25,922 nt of DNA, taken from NCBI GenBank assembly GCA_015679605.1, contig JAAAVE010000061.1:1-25922 (forward strand), written 5' to 3'. Below are positions 8,494 through 20,748 of this stretch, piece by piece. The notes beneath the pieces were generated by a model. The model worked only from the letters and a program-made list of their open reading frames with translations, had not been told where the DNA came from and ran no database searches. Within the stretch, counting starts at the first letter, position 1, and each line of letters begins with the position of its first letter. The translations under genes and the position numbers were made by a program. Origin of the DNA: Podila epigama (lineage: Eukaryota; Mortierellomycota; Mortierellomycetes; Mortierellales; Mortierellaceae).

Positions 8494-10833
8494 ATGGTCA
8501 AGGTATACATGGCATGCATGTCAATGCACTCAAAGGGACATTGGACATGGACATGGACATGGGACAAGGATATGTACAAGACGATATGGATAAGATATAC
8601 GATTTACGGGATAAGATATTTACAGACAAACAAAAAAAAAAGCGCATACAAACATTGCGAGCATTGGCCAAGGCTCGACAATGTGTGCTCTCCTTTTTGC
8701 TCCCCATTGCATGTCCACATCCATATCCGTATTCAAATCTGCATCCATATCTGTATCCATATCCAACCAATCCATGTCCAATTTCCATATCCATCCTGGT
8801 CATCCTTCCATGCTCTTGCTCAGATTTTAGTTGAAAATAGCACTCGCTATAAGAGGATACGACTGACAATGGACTCGACGCAATTCGACTTGACACATAG
8901 GACATCGCCCCTCTGCCACCTCGCTTGGCTCGTGCTTGCAAGGTAAAGAATGGGTTTGTTGAAAATATTGTCAATGTAGGGCAACAGAGACATGTGTCAA
9001 CAACAATCATGCTTCAGCATGAGATTTTCATCCTTTACTTTCATCCTCATAAGAACATGTCCTAGACAAAGCAACTCGCATTCACACATACACTTACAAT
9101 CTCTACTTCTCTCTCTCCTTCTACTGGTGCCAGTTCTCGTCAGTCGACCTGAACGAGATAATTGGGTCTGCAAGCACTTACGTACCCTCCCGGTAAGACA
9201 TTGTTTAGTTTCGTTTTGTAGACACTGGAAACACTCTTTGGAAGACGCAGAGGAGACCAAAGTGAAAAAAGGGTCCTGGATGTTATCGTACCTGTCGTGT
9301 CGACTCTATGAAAAAGACGCGTCGCGTGTATTTCGTACGCGTTACACATCTGCATCACTTCATTGGCTAACTTTTTTTTCTTTCATTTCTTGATGCGCCA
9401 TGCCATGATAATAATGCAGAAATCCAGAGTGTACCATCTCGACAGTGGCATACCACATCGATGATATCCCAGAACACCTTCGACTCTTTGCACTGGACTT
9501 GGTCGAGACCAACATGATGGACCTGTAAGTATTACACGCGTTTCCTTACTTGTTCTTTTGCTTTTGTGTTTCTCTTGAGGATACACATACACATGCATGT
9601 CGTTCACATGGCAACTTGACAAAAAGGCAACATGTTGCTATGATGATACGATATTATGACAATAATTGCAACTTGGCAATTTGTATTACATATATGTGGC
9701 AATGTGGCAATACGACAACAAGTTTAACATCTCGCTCCTTCATTTATTTGTTTTACAATATTATCATTGCCTTTTCAATGAAACCGAAAATGAAATGAAA
9801 ATGAATCGAAAACATAAACATTAAAAAAAGGTACATGAAATCCAAGGATGGATGGTGCCGAAGCGACAAGGAAGACGAGATGAGGGATGAACAGTCGCGC
9901 TATTTGATTGCCTTCCATGACGCACGTCCCGTGAGCATGGTCCACTTTCAGTTTCTGGAGGAGGAGACGATGACAGACCGAGATGCTGAAGTTGCTTATT
10001 GGTAAGTATGAAAGAAGGATACTATTAGCGTAAGGTGCTTTTTTTTTATATTGTTTTTTGAACGCTTTATACACCTTTTGGTCTTTATCTTTGTTCTCTC
10101 TTTATGGGAGTGGGACACATCTAACAGTCAAGTTGAACGTTCTTGTTTACATTCTCCTGGGATGCAATACGGACCATAACTAGTTTCGAGATTCAAGTCA
10201 TTCCAGAGTACCAACGAAAGGGCATTGGCGCATATCTCATCGGTCTATTAGAGACTATCGGGAAGGCTGCAGAGATGGAAAAGGTCATGTTGACTGTGTT
10301 CAAAGGTAAGTGTTGAGCCACTCTTGAAGGAACCATGAGCTGTCAATGTAGAGTGTTTTTGTCGTTACCGAGTTGCCTTCTCGGCTAAATCGTGTGCTTT
10401 GCTGTCTTGGCTCTTTGCCATGTTGTTTGTTGTCTTCAATATTTAAATATTTATATATTTCCCTCAATTTGTTGTCCTCATTCTATTGACTCACTTCTTT
10501 GACCTATCTATCCGCCTGTGGGGAACAACGATATAAAACATGATAGCAAACAAGAAAGCCATCAAGTTTTACATTGACCAGATGAGGCAAGTCTTATGCT
10601 CATTCTCTTCTACTCTTGTTTTCTTTCCTTGAAGAACAGTGACATGCATGTACTTTTTGCTCAAATCTATCTTTTTTTACGTCTCTTGGTATTAACTTGA
10701 CATCTACTTTACAACCACGGATAGATATCAATATGACGAGATATCGCCATGTATGTATCTGACCCGTGGAAGGGCATCGCGTTTCGATTATGAGATTTTG
10801 AGCAAGGTCCTGACAAGGCCGTCCGATTCTTGA
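8494..10833 (+). CDS. NAA40: N-alpha-acetyltransferase 40 (NatD, histone H4/H2A N-terminal acetyltransferase)
   Basis: Exons: (5' end uncertain) to 8682, 9144-9192, 9420-9524, 9831-10001, 10184-10305, 10547-10586, 10725-10833. All internal phases agree. Decisive parts are the human-NAA40-like strand CFEIQV, the acetyl-CoA loop YQRKGIGAYL (Q/RxxGxG), VMLTVFKANKKAIKFY and the C-terminal YDEISPC...RFDYEILSK. Upstream blocks RLFALDLVETNM and DARPVSMVHFQF also match the family. Known role: cotranslational acetylation of the N-terminal Ser of histones H4 and H2A. The intron after 10586 has a GC donor (AG|GCAAGT). Start model A is ATG 8494 with a 9 nt first exon (MVK) spliced to 8643, giving 214 aa; its acceptor is poor (A-run then AG). 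Model B is an unspliced start at ATG 8514, giving 254 aa with a Lys-rich KQKKKR segment resembling the Lys-rich N-terminus of human NAA40 (237 aa). The family call is secure; the first exon is not. Confidence 0.9.
8540..8600. repeat. Degenerate GGACAT/GGATAT hexamer-like repeat
   Basis: Period-6 units (ACATGG three times, then GATATG/GATAAG variants) lie at the start of NAA40. If model B is right they encode an MDMDMGQ-like run. If model A is right they are intronic. Confidence 0.75.
8705..8800. repeat. Degenerate ATCCAT/GTCCAT hexamer-like repeat, roughly complementary to 8540-8600
   Basis: Units such as CATATCC, CATGTCC and TGTATCC recur about 12 times in the first large NAA40 intron. They are the reverse-complement type of the repeat 100-200 nt upstream, so the pre-mRNA could fold around the small exon ending at 8682. 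Confidence 0.75.
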
Positions 10834-11462
10834 AGGCACTCAAGTCTGTCGTGTAAGGAGTGTACTGTACCTGCATTTTTACCAAATGTAAATATATTTC
10901 TTTTTTTTTTTATATTCCCATGATCAACACCATGATGTGCAACTTTTGACAATAGAAGAGTAGGGAAGGTGGATTACCATGAAAAGTTTTTTATGGAACG
11001 ATGCCTTTTGATGTTGTCCAGCATTACAGACAACCATCCAACGATGTTGAAAGATTGGTATCACTTTATCACCATTGTCCTTCATTTTTTCTTTTGGCAT
11101 GCTCTCAACCGTTTCTTTTCATGATATGTGGTACAGAAGCAAAAGAAAACACACACAAGCACAATCCATTGTGGTAGAAAGAGTTCAAAAGTAAACAAGG
11201 CGATCTCGTATCAAGCAATGCATCAATCCATCAATGCAAGAAGAAAAGAAAAAAAGAAAAAAGAAAAGCTTTTGTGGTCTCATGCATTGGAGTGCCTTCG
11301 TATGGTGTCCATGGTGGCGATAATCATAAAACACTCATCGCACTTGGTAGTGTGAAAATACAGGGACCATGGACAAGCAGAGACAAGGATTGGGATATGG
11401 AAGAAAGGGCGATTGAGTATGAAGAGCCCGTGAGGAATGATATCTTTTTGTTACTTTCTGCA

Positions 11463-11632
11463 AGGATGCATGGATGGATGCAAGGATGCATGAATGGATG
11501 CATGGATATACATGGATATACATGGATATACACGGCTGTACAGTACATGGATTTACATGGATTTACATGGATGTACAAGGATGTACATGAAGGCATATGG
11601 ATGTATGGATATATGGATGTATGGATGTTTTT
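11463..11632. repeat. Diverged ATGGATGCATGG / ATGGATATAC / ATGGATTTAC satellite
   Basis: About 170 nt consists of successive short tandem families (GGATGCAT, then three ATGGATATAC units, then ATGGATTTAC, then ATGGATGTAT). They appear to grade into each other by point mutation. Translations in any frame are Trp/Met/His periodic and not protein-like. Confidence 0.9.
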
Positions 11633-12100
11633 TTTGGGGCCATGGGGACCTTATTGTAACCCTCCTTCAACTTCCCCTTCCCCTGTGGCTCCAGACATTG
11701 TGGATGTAAAAGAGAGATGAATGACCAAGATGACGCGGAGTGAGATATGGCATGCATGTGCATTGACATTTATGAATGAAAAGGGATTGTGTGGTTCTCA
11801 GGTCAAGATGTGTCCCATTGTCCATCTCTGCATATGTTGACAAAAGGAGGAAAAGAAGCAAAAAGATGGAGAGATGGAAATACAAAAAAAGAAGAAAAGC
11901 ACGAAGATGTGCAAAGTTGTCTGTAGCATTGGGCAATAAAGAAAAAGGTGAAATAGATATCTCCACAAAGCTATGTTTGTTTTCATACAATAAGAGTGAA
12001 TGAGATGAACCCAACATCAAATCTTGGCAAAGGATGTTGGTTCAGGTACAGCTCAGCAAAAGCACCTGGCTACCAATGCTGCTGGGGTAAGTGACGCGAC

Positions 12101-12133
12101 ATGACACGACTATGACACGACTATGACACGACA
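12101..12133. repeat. 11-nt tandem repeat (ATGACACGACT, three copies)
   Basis: Two perfect copies and a third almost complete copy are seen directly. Related ACACGACATG words recur at 12459-12472. Confidence 0.9.
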
Positions 12134-12574
12134 TGTGGCACTGGCATGGACGCGTCGTTGCCTTCTTTGAAGCGAGTGAATGAATCGATGAGGCATGGAC
12201 ACTTGTCTATCAGTGTGTGTGTGTGTACACTGGTGTGGAGTGGATGCCTCACACAAAAAGTCCAATGATGCCCCCCACTGGGGTCCATGATGTCTATGGT
12301 GTCCATGATGTCAATGATGTCAATCAAGTTTCCTTACATCCATGTGTTGATGTGTCAACATTCATACACAATGAACCCCTCACTCTCACTACTCTCACTC
12401 TCGTCCACCTCCTTTTGCTTTGCTTCCTACTATCAGCACCAACCATCGTACAGTCAACACGACACGACATGTCGCAACAAAAGAAAAAAAGAAACGAAAA
12501 CACATTCATTCCTTTTAAAAAACTGTTCACCGTCAATTAAAAGTGCCGTTGTGACGAAAGAAAATTTTCCCTCC

Positions 12575-12824
12575 TTTTTTTCACCCAACCTTTTCTTTTT
12601 CTTTTTCTTTTCTTTCTTTCTTCACTCACACTTTACACTTTGCACTCCTTCCATCTCACCTCCACTTTTGTACAAAAACCACTACGCATTCATTCATTCA
12701 TTCACTCATTCATTCAACTCACTTCACTCACTCATTCATTCATTCAACTCACTTCTTCTTTCTCTGTACATCCCCATTCCATCTCACACAACTCTTCTCA
12801 ACAAACAATACACCTCTGTTAACA
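12575..12824 (+). promoter_or_regulatory. CT-rich leader/promoter of BEM1 with CATTCATTC tandem units
   Basis: The sense strand is almost purely pyrimidine plus A (CTTTTTCTTTTC, then CATTCATTC..CAACTCACTTC repeated twice at about 12687-12752). It ends at AACAATG. Absence of purine runs and of upstream ATGs in the last 150 nt fits an untranslated leader. The exact transcription start is not visible. Confidence 0.5.
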
Positions 12825-15800
12825 ATGACCCCAAGACGCTCCCTTGGCACCAGAAACACGCCAGGAGGGCTCTCCGCCCACCACACCACACAGGCATTGG
12901 CGCCACCACGCAAAGTCATCAAGGCACTCTACGATTACAAGTCCCTGCAGGCAGAAGAGCTGTCCTTTACTCTTGGCGAAGTATTGTGAGTCGACCCTTG
13001 TTTTATTTTCATTTTTTTTTTTTACCCACACACCCACTCAGTCAGTCCAGTCATTCATTCACCCACCCACCCACTCACTCATTTCTCTTACTTCTTACGT
13101 ACTCATACCTACCCTCTACAGGTTCGTGGTTGGCAACGAGGACGACGAGGATTGGTATGAGGCATGCAATCCCAACACAGGCGACCGCGGCTTTGTGCCC
13201 GTTAAATATTTTCAAGTCGTCGATAAGAAACGCAACAGCAGCCAAGACAGCGGCGACTCTGGCTCATTCACAGAGCCCACGTCTGCTCTGAGCCATTCCC
13301 AGCAACAGCAACAGCAACAATATCAACATCAACATCAACATCAACAACGTCATCCACAACAACAACACTACAACACTCACCAACAATCATTGTCACCTAC
13401 AACATCTCAGAAACCATTGCCAAAGTGTCAGCCGCTGTATGGTATCGTCTTGTACGAGTTCAAAGCAGAGAGACCAGATGAATTAGATGCCAAGGTCGGA
13501 GATGCTATTCTTGTCATTGCCCAGTCAAACGAAGAATGGTACGTGGCCAAGCCCATCGGCCGACTCGGTGGACCAGGCCTCATCCCAGTCAGCTTCATCG
13601 AGATTAGGGACATGGCCACAGGAAAACCCATCAACGTCCCCGAGATGCTCCGCAAGACCGGCACAGCCATCCCTCGAGTCGAAGAGTGGAAGAAGCAAGC
13701 GATGGAATACAAGGCCAACAGCATCCCTTTAGGTCGTATCGATGAACCCAACCCTTCAACACCACAGCCACAACAGCAGCAACATCATCCTCATTCGCAT
13801 CATATTCATCAACAACAACAACAGCAACAACTACAACCACAACCACCGCCACAGCAACAACCACAACAGTATCACCACGGACATTCACACTCACACTCGC
13901 ATTCGCACTCACATTCTCACCAGCTACCCATCTCGCCTCAACATGCTTCACAACAGAGCACAGGACCCACCCTCCAACAGCTAAAGAACAAAATGTCCAG
14001 GGATCTGAAATCACAAAACAATGTCCGGCCAGGGCTGACACGGCTTACTTCCCAGGACTCGGATATTCCCCGACGCAAGGTAAGGGGGCATAAATATATA
14101 TTATTACGTATCATGTACACTTTTGTACATTTGTACATGTAAGGCCTGGGTCTATTTCTTTTTCATTCAACGCTTTCAGTGTTTACCCACACAGTCTCTG
14201 AAACGAGTTACCTTTTCATATTACAACGTGAAAAAAAAAGGGTACACACAAAGGGTCAAAGGGTAGGGGTCGAGCTGGGGAGGGGGGAAAAGCAAACGAG
14301 GCAAGACGCGTCAAAGGGACAGACGGAGAGAAAGGAGACGACCGATTACATCGTTTCATCTCTACACACTCTCTCATCTCTCGTCGTCACGTTCAATTGG
14401 TGTTATTGTTGTCTATCCTACATCCTTTCTTATCCTCACCATTCTGACCCTGATGACCCTGACCTTTCACACTGACCTTTCACCTTCCTCCTCACCCTGT
14501 TTGACGGCGTGAAGCAGTAGCCCTTCTTCCTTTTTTTTTTTTGGGATGTTTGTCGCCCTACCATATCATGAGCGATATGCTGAGGCATAAAGAGATAGAG
14601 TGAAAGTGAGAGTGAGAATGAGAGTGAGAGACTGAAAAAGAATACAGTTTTGAAAAAGAGCAAAGAAATGTGTCAGCATTGTTTACAACGAGTCTGTGAG
14701 CAGTGTGTGTGTGGTGTTGACAGGTGGTTTCTGTTTACGTACTGTGGCATACTTCAACATTCCATTCCGCTGGTGCTGCTTGATGATAACTCTGCTCTGT
14801 TGGGGGTTTATGATCAGATGCAGTCCAGCACCATTTGCTCTCAGGCTTGGTCTATGCTCTCATGGCCAAAAGAGATATCGCTCACATGCGCGGCTTATGT
14901 CCCTAAAAGTGAGTCCTGGTCTGGCCTTTGTCCTATGCCTGGCTCTGCTAGTTCAAGGCTATTGGCTCTGGAGAGTTTTTTTTTTATTTATTTATTTATT
15001 TATTTTTTTTTGCTTCTGACTTGACTTGTGACCAAAGTCGACATAACTGGAATGGACCTACACATGAGCTAAAACTCTGCTTACCTGTCAACGTCCTTGA
15101 ACACTGTCCTGACATTTGTATCTTTGATGACTTTTATATAGATACATGAACATCCCACGCATGCAAGATCAACATCTTCTCTACGCGGAGGCTATAATGA
15201 CCCGTACGACATTGCAGCTGCAGCCACATTGCCAGCCCAGGACAGCCCTCATCCCAATAGGATCGTCAACGCCTCAGTCGAATCATTCCATCATGAGGAT
15301 GATCAATACTGGTTCACTGTCCGTGTTGAGCTCGCCTCAGGCGCAACCCGCAATCTCTTCCGACTGTATGAAAACTTTTACGACTTTCACATTGCACTTC
15401 TCGAAGAGTTCCCGCTTGAATCTGGACGCGTGAGTGATCAGCCTCGGATTCTTCCCTTCATGCCGATCCCACTCCAGGTTGTCACAGATACTATCTCGGC
15501 CACACGGCGCGTGGATCTGGATGCCTATGTCCAAGATCTCTGCAAATTGCCACCACGGATCAGTCAGCACCCGCTTGTGCATCAACTGTTTGCAGTCAAG
15601 GAGGGTGACACAGAGACACCGCCAGGTCAAGGGCATGGTCAAGGGCATGGTCAAGGACATGGACACCGAGCAGGTTCACCTATTCTGGGACGGTCAACTC
15701 CTTCGAATGGTATGTTCCACTCGGCCACGTCATCCACGTCCACATCAAGGAATGGAGGAGCAGCGGATCAAGGTACGCGCTCCTCAGCATCCGCTGGACC

Positions 15801-16209
15801 GAGGGCCGCGTATGCGTCAAGGTCGCAGGCGCACGGACCGGCCAGTTATAGTAACCATCGCGAGGATTCATCATCCAAGGGTGCGTCACCGAGCATGAGG
15901 TCACAAGCGACGTTTGGTGGTGGTGGTGGGTCAGGACCGCCAAGCAGCAGCCAAGGCGGATCAAATGGGGCGAATGACGAGATGATTAAGTTAAAGATCT
16001 CGTTCCAAGACGACATTATGGCGATGAGGATACCTGTCTCGATCAGTTTCCGGGCCCTCCAGAGCAAGATTTTTGAACGATTGCAATCTGACCACCGAGA
16101 GTTGAGTTACCGTGATGATCGTGGTGACTTTGCTCTTATCCAGAATGATGCGGATGTGCGTGATGCGATTGACCGGAGTGGTGGCAAGCTCATGGTCTAT
16201 GTTGATTAA
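12825..16209 (+). CDS. BEM1: Bem1/Scd2-like polarity scaffold (SH3-SH3-PX-PB1)
   Basis: Exons 12825-12985, 13122-14079 and 15142-16209 total 2,187 nt, or 728 aa; splice phases are 2 and 0. SH3-1 lies at about 30-87 (KVIKALYDYKSLQAEELSF, DWYEACNP, GFVPVKYF), interrupted by intron 1. SH3-2 lies at about 157-218 (LYEFKAERPDELDAKVGD, EEWYVAKP, LIPVSFIEI). After it comes VEEWKKQAMEYKANSIPLG, a hallmark of Bem1 orthologues. A Gln/His-rich linker (about 265-320) ends in alternating His-Ser. The PX domain is about 414-528 (YWFTVRVELASGATRNLFRLYENFYDFH) and PB1 about 653-728, with the basic MIKLKI first strand and a YRDDRGDF/NDADV stretch resembling an acidic OPCA motif. Family role: tethering the Cdc42 GEF Cdc24 through PB1, PAK and Cdc42 at polarised growth sites, with PX binding phosphoinositides. 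Orthology is strong. The join across the 1,062 nt intron 2 rests on phase 0/0 agreement. Confidence 0.93.
13873..13920 (+). repeat. His-Ser alternating repeat inside BEM1
   Basis: CAC/CAT alternating with TCA/TCG/TCT codons gives about seven His-Ser dipeptides after a Gln/Pro-rich stretch, in the linker between SH3-2 and PX. It resembles histidine-rich metal-binding or low-complexity linkers; function unknown. Confidence 0.9.
14080..15141 (+). other. Oversized intron 2 of BEM1 (1,062 nt)
   Basis: The donor is GTAAGG and the acceptor is TATATAG. The first 560 nt are low-complexity. The block at about 14660-14975 has ordinary complexity and is followed by T10 and a (TTTA)n tail. Open frames across it (14650-15024 and 14696-15019) show no family signature and no splice-phase fit, so they are not called. 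Confidence 0.65.
14660..15011 (+). other. Possible Pol III-type/SINE-like insertion inside BEM1 intron 2
   Basis: The non-repetitive block ends in a T10 run (14976-14985) and a (TTTA)n-type tail to 15011. Close upstream is GTTCAAGGC (14951-14959), which fits the tRNA box B consensus GWTCRANNC. TGGCCAAAAGAG (14863-14874) is near box A. No tRNA fold was found and target-site duplications were not seen. Box matches this short can occur by chance, so this is a weak call. Confidence 0.2.
15625..15666 (+). repeat. Gly-Gln-Gly-His tandem repeat inside BEM1
   Basis: Three 12-nt units (GGTCAAGGGCAT type) plus a partial fourth encode GQGHGQGHGQGHGH in the linker after the PX domain. Confidence 0.9.
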
Positions 16210-16270
16210 CGGGGAGAAAAGAGGCAAGGAGGGAATGTGAGGAGAGGTTAGACGTAGAGGAAGGAGAGAG

Positions 16271-16276
16271 AATAAA
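16271..16276 (+). terminator. AATAAA polyadenylation signal candidate for BEM1
   Basis: A perfect hexamer lies 62 nt after the BEM1 stop codon, in a GA-rich 3' flank. Position and orientation fit; fungal signals are degenerate, so use is uncertain. Confidence 0.4.
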
Positions 16277-16857
16277 TAGATAGATAGAAAGATGCATGGA
16301 TAGATCGGATCGATTGAACGAGTGACAAAGAGATGTAACTGTTCCAATGTTCGTTGGCATGAATGACTTGAAGAAGAGTGTTGGATAAAGAGTGCCTTCC
16401 AAAAAAGGCAAGTGGTGGCGAGTGGTCCTATCTTCCCCCTTTTTAGGAAAATTATAACTAAGCTTATTCAAATACTCTATTAAATTAAGCATAGTGTCAT
16501 TAAAGTAAAAATAGTAAGTACGACCTTCTTATCTTCCAGACCGAATTTTTTTCTCAATGACAAAATTGGTCATTGCATTGCATTGATTGAATTCATTACT
16601 CCTCCACAACCATCCACCTTTCCATTTTTGTGTATTGAGCGAAACGAAACGTAAAAAGAACCACCAAAAAGAACCAAAAAGAACCAAAAAAAACCCACCA
16701 ACTAGACATCACACATACACTCCAACACTCGTTTACACACACACTCAAAATCAACCAAAAAATCAAATCGTACAAACCCACAGCAATCCCCCTCCCACTT
16801 TCTTGGACAGCGCGTCATTCTTTTTAAACAGTTCCGTCGTTTTGCTCATAAAACCAA

Positions 16858-16906
16858 TTTCTCTCTCTTTTTTTTTTTCTTTCTTTTTCTTCTTTTCCCG
16901 TTCGTC
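16858..16906 (+). promoter_or_regulatory. Polypyrimidine leader immediately upstream of the PRP4 start
   Basis: The final 49 nt before ATG are nearly all C and T (CTCTCTCTTTT...TTCTTTTCCCGTTCGTC). A similar tract precedes BEM1. It probably marks the transcription start region or the 5' untranslated leader; this is inference from position only. Confidence 0.45.
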
Positions 16907-20594
<3,688 letters not shown>

Positions 20595-20748
20595 TAGTAA
20601 TAATAATAATTATTGTCTACTTGTCAATTGGAATAAGAGTATTCTTTTTTTTTTTTTTTTTTTGCACAAAATAAAGTAAAAAAAAGAAAAAATACAAAAT
20701 ATACAGCGAGCTGCCTTGTTTTTCACATTTTTTTTTTAATTATGATTT
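20595..20748. other. Short convergent 3' intergenic region (PRP4 / ATF1)
   Basis: Only 154 nt separate the two stop codons. It contains TAATAATAATAATTATT after the PRP4 stop, a long T run (20645-20663), AATAAA (20670-20675) on the plus strand and a second T run near 20730. The 3' UTRs of the two genes almost certainly overlap. Confidence 0.7.
20670..20675 (+). terminator. AATAAA polyadenylation signal candidate for PRP4
   Basis: The hexamer lies 75 nt downstream of the PRP4 stop and just after a T-rich run, a normal arrangement for a 3' processing signal. It is only about 75 nt from the stop of the opposing gene. Confidence 0.45.

Larger units (their letters stand above)
10834..12824. other. 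Spacer between NAA40 and BEM1 with diverged satellites and the BEM1 leader
   Basis: About 2 kb with no recognisable gene. It contains the NAA40 3' flank (T10 run near 10902-10911), a diverged ATGGAT-type satellite (11463-11632), an 11-nt tandem repeat (12101-12133) and a CT-rich leader full of CATTCATTC units just before the BEM1 ATG. A 29-codon frame at 12005-12094 (MNPTSNLGKGCW...) is the only short frame with non-repeat composition; it is not called as a gene. Confidence 0.65.
16210..16906. other. Spacer between BEM1 and PRP4
   Basis: The first 100 nt are the GA-rich BEM1 3' flank with (GATA)n-like units at about 16276-16310. The middle (16440-16600) is AT-rich without features. The last 300 nt turn C/A- then CT-rich and form the PRP4 leader. 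No gene was seen. Confidence 0.7.

Noticed and set aside
8866-8942. Possible extra NAA40 exon (MDSTQFDLTHRT... ending at GTAAAG)
   Set aside because: Its donor is in phase 2 but the following exon (9144) needs phase 1, and the peptide resembles nothing in NAA40 proteins.
8498-9010. 170-codon minus-strand frame in the NAA40 5' region
   Set aside because: Mostly GYGYRYGC-type translation of the period-6 repeats; antisense to the conserved RIQTLRALAKAR exon.
11463-11632. CRISPR-like or transposon terminal repeat array
   Set aside because: Units are short, contiguous and drift gradually, with no spacers; this is a degenerate satellite.
12287-13291. 334-codon plus-strand frame overlapping the BEM1 start
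   Set aside because: It reads the BEM1 leader, exon 1 and intron 1 in the wrong frame; the SH3 sequence is in the frame starting at 12825.
14863-14985. tRNA gene in BEM1 intron 2
   Set aside because: Box-like words are present, but no acceptor stem or cloverleaf can be drawn and no anticodon arm is evident. Kept only as a weak Pol III/SINE hypothesis.
14650-15024. 124-codon frame in BEM1 intron 2 as an exon or a membrane protein
   Set aside because: It ends in translated (TTTA)n/T-run sequence (FFFIYLFIYFF), the hydrophobicity comes from T-rich DNA, and no splice phase links it to the BEM1 exons.
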